The position numbers and the translations under genes were made by a program. The notes under the pieces are model-generated. The model was not told the DNA's origin. It saw nothing but the letters and a program-made list of their open reading frames with translations, and did not search any database. A stretch of 64,000 nucleotides of DNA from Parasphingorhabdus cellanae (GTDB taxonomy: Bacteria > Pseudomonadota > Alphaproteobacteria > Sphingomonadales > Sphingomonadaceae): NCBI RefSeq assembly GCF_017498565.1, contig NZ_CP071794.1, positions 2,222,001 to 2,286,000 on the forward strand, written 5' to 3'. This document shows, piece by piece, positions 60,400 to 64,000 of the stretch (its first letter is position 1; the number at the start of each line of letters is the position of its first letter).

Positions 60400-60778
60400 G
60401 TACAAGCTCCTCATTGGCAATCTGACGCACCTCTTATAGGGCGCCACATGCCGGTAAATCTTATTTCAACGCTCTCTATAATTGCTTTGCCGCAGGGGGC
60501 AAGCCAAAGCGCAACATTTTGCTCATGTGGAGCCCTGCGTGAATAGCAGTTGAATAAGCTGGTCGAGTGGAGGCGCGACAGGGTCAGGACGAGCGAGTCG
60601 ATAATCGTTAGTTCAGCTTTGATATATTAAATTATCGATCAATCGAATGCGAAACCGTAACCGATCTGCAACAGAAACTGTCTAGTTCGAAAAAATCGGA
60701 CAGAATCAGCAAGTTGACTCGTGTTATCGGTAAAAATTTGATATGCCTTGAAACAACAAAGGGGAAAATACCGTCGTC
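60400..60778. other. Gene-free stretch upstream of the putative outer-membrane protein
   Basis: This 379 bp lies between divergent genes. The part near 60400-60480 should hold the promoter of the DUF3576 gene. A possible promoter for the rightward gene is TTGACT (60714-60719), a 17-bp spacer and TTTGAT (60737-60742). No stable hairpin or RNA gene was recognised. Confidence 0.5.
60714..60742 (+). promoter_or_regulatory. Candidate sigma70-type promoter
   Basis: TTGACT, 17 bp, then TTTGAT. The -35 is good, the -10 matches 4 of 6. It lies 36 bp before the ATG at 60779. Judged by sequence only. Confidence 0.35.
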
Positions 60779-61513
60779 ATGAAGAAAAATGGCAATCTTT
60801 TGGGTTGGTTAGCCGCGGGACTCGCGGCTTCTGGTCTTGCCATGACTCCTGCTTTGGCGCGCGTATTGTCCGGTCAAAGCAATGCGGTATCGCTAAACAC
60901 TATCGGATCTTTTACGACGGCTGGCGCTGATCCTGAGTTGGCCGCGAGTTTCAAACGCAATAGTTTGGGCGGCAAAACGCAATTCAAATTTACACCTGCT
61001 GGCGGAAACACAAGCGGTGATCGCGCCGTTACTGTTGTGGTTCGTCAGGATGCATCCAGCAAAGCAATCTCCATTCGAGAGAATATCGCTTCAGCGGCTC
61101 CGGGCGCAGGCGTGCTGACGCCAACCAAAATCACACAGACATCTTTTAGCCTTGGCACAGCCAAAGGGCTTAAGAGCTTTGCCATTCCGGTTAAGAAGCT
61201 GGGTGACAATCTACCAGACCTGTCTGAAATTGGTGCGGGCATGGATAGCGACGAAAAAGATTCTGGTAAGAAGAGCCGGTTTAATCCGCGGCTATCTATT
61301 GATGCGAAAACGCCACTTGGCGCTGCACCAGGTGCTCTGAGAGCGAGTGAAAAAGACTATTCGCTTGATCTGGGTGGCAGTTATTCGGTGACACGCAATC
61401 TTGATGTGACCGCTGGCGTTCGTTTGAAAAATGAGCGTGATCGCATGGCCCCATTGACCGATTCGCGGCAGGACAGCCAAGCTGTTTACGTTGGAACGCA
61501 ATTCCGCTTCTAA
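60779..61513 (+). CDS. Putative outer-membrane beta-barrel protein
   Basis: A 244-aa protein with a signal peptide ending near MTPALA. The middle is Gly/Ser/Thr/Lys-rich without a recognised domain. The last 70 residues (YSLDLGGSYSVTRNLDVTAG, QAVYVGTQFRF) look like amphipathic strands ending in the C-terminal Phe typical of outer-membrane proteins. SD-like GGGGAAAA lies about 10 nt upstream. I do not recognise the family; with so few barrel strands it might be a short barrel or a peripheral protein. Confidence 0.6.
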   Translation: MKKNGNLLGWLAAGLAASGLAMTPALARVLSGQSNAVSLNTIGSFTTAGADPELAASFKRNSLGGKTQFKFTPAGGNTSGDRAVTVVVRQDASSKAISIRENIASAAPGAGVLTPTKITQTSFSLGTAKGLKSFAIPVKKLGDNLPDLSEIGAGMDSDEKDSGKKSRFNPRLSIDAKTPLGAAPGALRASEKDYSLDLGGSYSVTRNLDVTAGVRLKNERDRMAPLTDSRQDSQAVYVGTQFRF

Positions 61514-61556
61514 TATTACGCTGTTTCAACAGGCTGACTTCCAAAAAGCTAAAACC

Positions 61557-62111
61557 TTATGTACTTAGTGCATCGATTGCCGCCCAACCGTGGGCGCCGA
61601 GATGTTCCCGCTGTTGAAATCGCTTCATGTTCATGCCGCCAAGCAAGATTACCGGTTTGTCGCATAATGCAATGAGGTGTTTGAGTTGCATGTGGCCCAT
61701 CGGCGTTTGATCGGGATGGGACCGAGTTGCAAAAGCCGGAGAAAGAAACAGCAAGTCTGCACCACCATGTTTTGCTGTCATGATTTCTCTGGGATTATGA
61801 ACCGGCGCGCTGTGAAGCAAGTCACCAGTCTTGTGTCTCTTCCATTGCCGTCCGTGGACACCGTCTGCACCCCATTGCTGTGCCAATGCCGGAGCATCCG
61901 CGAGGCTCAAGATATGATCACCCCGCCGTGCGCAGTTTCTGATGCTCTGAAACCGCTTATATCGTGCATCTTTATCTAGATGATAATGGCGAAAGATAAT
62001 GCCGCTACCTCTAGGCAGATTTGCGATCGATTTTTCCAGCGCCGCATCATTACGCTGATCGGTCATCAACCAGACTTGCGGATAAAGATCGGAAAAGCAG
62101 GGGTGGTGCAT
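61557..62111 (-). CDS. Thiamine-phosphate synthase-like protein
   Basis: A 184-aa protein from ATG 62111; the reading frame is open upstream into yggS, but that part has no likeness to the family. VWLMTDQRNDAALEKSI is the N-terminal beta-strand, GADGVHGRQWKRHKTGDLLH and the phosphate loop AKHGGADLLFLSPAFATRSH follow, then VILLGGMNMKRFQQ, typical of ThiE/TenI. It may make thiamine phosphate or be a TenI-like relative; no thi genes are adjacent. It is divergent from yggS with 48 bp between. Confidence 0.7.
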   Translation of the reverse strand: MHHPCFSDLYPQVWLMTDQRNDAALEKSIANLPRGSGIIFRHYHLDKDARYKRFQSIRNCARRGDHILSLADAPALAQQWGADGVHGRQWKRHKTGDLLHSAPVHNPREIMTAKHGGADLLFLSPAFATRSHPDQTPMGHMQLKHLIALCDKPVILLGGMNMKRFQQREHLGAHGWAAIDALST

Positions 62112-62159
62112 GCGGATCACCTGCCATATAGGCGGCCAATAGCCAATTGAGAAAATTGT

Positions 62160-62831
62160 ATGACGCAAATGATCGAATCCAATGAGCGGCTGAATGCCAT
62201 ACAGGAGCAAATCGCCAAAGCGGCCAAGCTGGCGCAGCGTGAAGCTCAGGATGTGCGTTTGATCGCTATATCGAAAACCCGTTCCGCCGATGAGATACGG
62301 CCATTGCTGGATACTGGCCATCGGTTTTTCGGTGAAAACCGGGTGCAAGAGGCCGCCGCAAAATGGCCGGCTTTGCGCGATGAATATGATGATGTGAAAG
62401 TGCATCTGGTCGGTCAATTGCAATCCAACAAGGCGGAAGATGCGGTGCAGCTTTTTGATGCCATCCATTCGCTGGATCGCCCGTCTCTGGTCAAGGCTTT
62501 GGCAAAGGCGATGGACAAGTTGGGGCGACGCATTCCCTGTTTCATTCAGGTGAATATCGGCGAGGAATCACAAAAAGGCGGTTGTGCAATCAGCGATCTG
62601 CCAGATCTGGTTGAATCAGCGGATGCCGCTGGAATAGAAGTGCCTGGCTTGATGTGTGTGCCGCCATCGTCAGTCAACCCAGCGCCTTATTTCGCTCTTT
62701 TGGCTAAGCTCGCCAAAGACCATGGCTTACCTCGCCTCAGCATGGGGATGTCGGGTGATTTTGAAACTGCAATCAAGCTAGGCGCGACGCATATTCGGGT
62801 TGGAACTGCTCTATTCGGCTTTCGCACCTAG
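62160..62831 (+). CDS. YggS family PLP-binding protein
   Basis: A 223-aa PLP homeostasis protein. DVRLIAISKTRSADEIRPLL contains the PLP Lys, FFGENRVQEAAAKW and HLVGQLQSNKAEDAVQLFDA follow, and LSMGMSGDFETAIKLGATHI with RVGTALFG closes the TIM-barrel fold. It is a cytoplasmic PLP carrier. Its 3' end overlaps the convergent antiporter gene by 4 bp. Confidence 0.93.
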   Translation: MTQMIESNERLNAIQEQIAKAAKLAQREAQDVRLIAISKTRSADEIRPLLDTGHRFFGENRVQEAAAKWPALRDEYDDVKVHLVGQLQSNKAEDAVQLFDAIHSLDRPSLVKALAKAMDKLGRRIPCFIQVNIGEESQKGGCAISDLPDLVESADAAGIEVPGLMCVPPSSVNPAPYFALLAKLAKDHGLPRLSMGMSGDFETAIKLGATHIRVGTALFGFRT

Positions 62832-64000
62832 CTGTCGCTTTTGGCATCTCCGTTTTTCTCGGCCTCTTTGGCGGCGCGATCGGCTTTGCGCTCCTCGGGC
62901 GTGTCCGGCGCTACAAAACTGATCACGACATCGCCTTCTTCAATAACAGGTCGGGTTTCCGTGGCGAAAAATAGCAAGCGACGATCTTCTTTCAACAGCG
63001 CAAGGGGTTCCTCGTCCGTTTCCAGATTTTTGCGATATTCTTCGGCCGAAAAAACTTCCGTAATTTTGGTTTTGCTGAACCGCCAGCCATCGCGTTCGCG
63101 GTCGAGTAAGCTGTTAAAATCTGCACCGGATTCAAACAATATCCGCCCATGGCCGACTTTGCTCTTCGCTTTGCCGCGGCTGTCATTGGACAAGCGGGTA
63201 ATCTGGTCAAATCCCATTTCCGGCCCGAGATCAGCAGTGATCAGCTGGTTTTGACTGTCATTGTCGGTCGCCACAATCATGTGTTGAAATTCGCCTAGTT
63301 CGACATGATCATTATGGGCCTCGTCCAATATATCGCCCTGATGAACTTTTAAATCTTCGTGTCTGGCGCGACGTAGCGCAAATTGGCTCGTGTCCGCTAT
63401 GAGCACGTCGATATCCAACGACTTCAATATCTTTCCTAGCGCCACAGACCATCTGGTAGCACCGACGATCAACACGCCTTCGCCCTTGCCTTCATTAATA
63501 CCGAGCTTGTCCGCAACCCAGCCAGCGGAAAAGCCGTGCGCAAAGATTGTCGCAATAACGACCGCAAAGCTGAGCGGCACGAGCGCCTCTGCACCCGGTA
63601 AACCATAGTCGACCAGACGAATGGCAAATAGGCCGGTAATGGCGACCGCGACGATACCGCGCGGGGCGATCCAAGCAATGAATAGCCGCTCTCGCCAAGG
63701 CAGTGAGCTGAATAACAATCCGATCAACACCGATAAGGGTCGGACTACGAACAACAACAGGATGAGGAAAACGATAAACTGTGGCTGGAATTGTTGGACC
63801 GTTTCCCAATCGAGGGTAGCGGACAGAATGATAAAGACGCCGGAAATCAGCAAAACCGCCAGATCTTCCTTGAACCGGTGCAGTGCCTGGCTGGAGTAGA
63901 TCGGCCGGTTGGCCATCACCACACCCATGACCGTGACCGTGATCAAGCCAGTTTCATGCATGATCAGATCAGCAATGACAAAGCCGCCAATCACGGTTAT
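62828..64000 (-). CDS. Cation:proton antiporter with TrkA-N domain (5' end beyond window)
   Basis: About 391 codons read open to the window edge with no start. The visible part holds at least four TM segments of a CPA-type antiporter (DLAVLLISGVFIILSATLDW, LFIAWIAPRGIVAVAITGLF), then a TrkA-N dinucleotide domain: GVLIVGATRWSVALGKILKS and MIVATDNDSQNQLI. The C-terminus is charged. It should exchange Na+ or K+ for protons in the inner membrane. About 200 N-terminal residues should be missing. Confidence 0.85.
   Translation of the reverse strand: MTVIGGFVIADLIMHETGLITVTVMGVVMANRPIYSSQALHRFKEDLAVLLISGVFIILSATLDWETVQQFQPQFIVFLILLLFVVRPLSVLIGLLFSSLPWRERLFIAWIAPRGIVAVAITGLFAIRLVDYGLPGAEALVPLSFAVVIATIFAHGFSAGWVADKLGINEGKGEGVLIVGATRWSVALGKILKSLDIDVLIADTSQFALRRARHEDLKVHQGDILDEAHNDHVELGEFQHMIVATDNDSQNQLITADLGPEMGFDQITRLSNDSRGKAKSKVGHGRILFESGADFNSLLDRERDGWRFSKTKITEVFSAEEYRKNLETDEEPLALLKEDRRLLFFATETRPVIEEGDVVISFVAPDTPEERKADRAAKEAEKNGDAKSDS

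Noticed and set aside
61557..62468. Long 303-codon frame for the ThiE-like gene
   Set aside because: The first 119 codons overlap yggS on the other strand and show no likeness to the family; the start at 62111 fits the known fold.
1..64000. CRISPR arrays, prophage, rRNA/tRNA genes or integrated plasmids
   Set aside because: No regularly spaced repeats, phage structural genes, integrases, transposases or RNA gene signatures were seen on either strand.

Overview
The window is chromosomal DNA from an alphaproteobacterium, most likely Sphingomonadales (Sphingomonadaceae-like, with moderate GC for that group). This rests on alphaproteobacterial gene order around hemE, oriC, ppsR, maf, aroE, coaE and dnaQ, on small alphaproteobacterial families (DUF1491, DUF3576, a DUF6489-like protein), on an alphaproteobacterial LexA box, and on intergenic GC-rich palindromes of a kind common in sphingomonads. 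No rRNA, tRNA, CRISPR array, transposase or integrase was found.

Region 1 (1-24.8 kb) is metabolic. It starts with a cut-off glutathione S-transferase, a purine-salvage pair (phosphoribosyltransferase and adenine/adenosine deaminase), a UDP-sugar epimerase and a flavin reductase. An acyl-CoA catabolic block follows on the + strand: acyl-CoA dehydrogenase, thiolase, FadB/FadJ-type multifunctional enzyme, AtuA-like protein, both subunits of a biotin-dependent acyl-CoA carboxylase, an enoyl-CoA hydratase, a nitronate monooxygenase-like flavoprotein, a CaiB-type CoA transferase, a TIGR03084-like protein and an acyl-CoA synthetase. This looks like carboxylation-dependent breakdown of beta-methyl-branched acyl-CoAs (terpenoid or leucine type), but it does not match the textbook atu or liu operon. 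Five paired-palindrome repeats sit between its genes, and a low-GC DUF3800 gene interrupts it.

Region 2 (24.8-29.5 kb, - strand) is a compact chaperone-usher locus: DUF4402 pilin-like protein, terminator, periplasmic chaperone, usher-like outer-membrane protein.

Region 3 (29.5-49.6 kb) is the replication-origin neighbourhood. parB, parA, rsmG, mnmG, mnmE, rho, hemJ and hemE run leftward; ppsR, maf, aroE, coaE, dnaQ, hpf and ptsN run rightward. Between hemE and ppsR lies a 0.3-kb segment with an AT-rich stretch, four good DnaA boxes and a CtrA-like site: this is oriC. Four parS sites flank it, three on the parAB side and one inside aroE. Small low-GC insertions lie among these conserved genes: a MerR-like regulator with a dyad operator and a small divergent ORF, and a three-TM MotA/TolQ/ExbB-like protein.

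Region 4 (49-64 kb) is housekeeping and envelope: mmcB behind a LexA box, ankyrin protein, SCO protein, YcgN-like protein, zinc peptidase, PBP1A, msrB, an orphan DUF4402 protein, the holA-lptE-leuS-DUF3576 group, a putative outer-membrane protein, a thiamine-phosphate-synthase-like protein, a YggS protein and a cut-off cation/proton antiporter. Numeric claims about GC skew, structure or homology were not computed; motif coordinates were read by eye.
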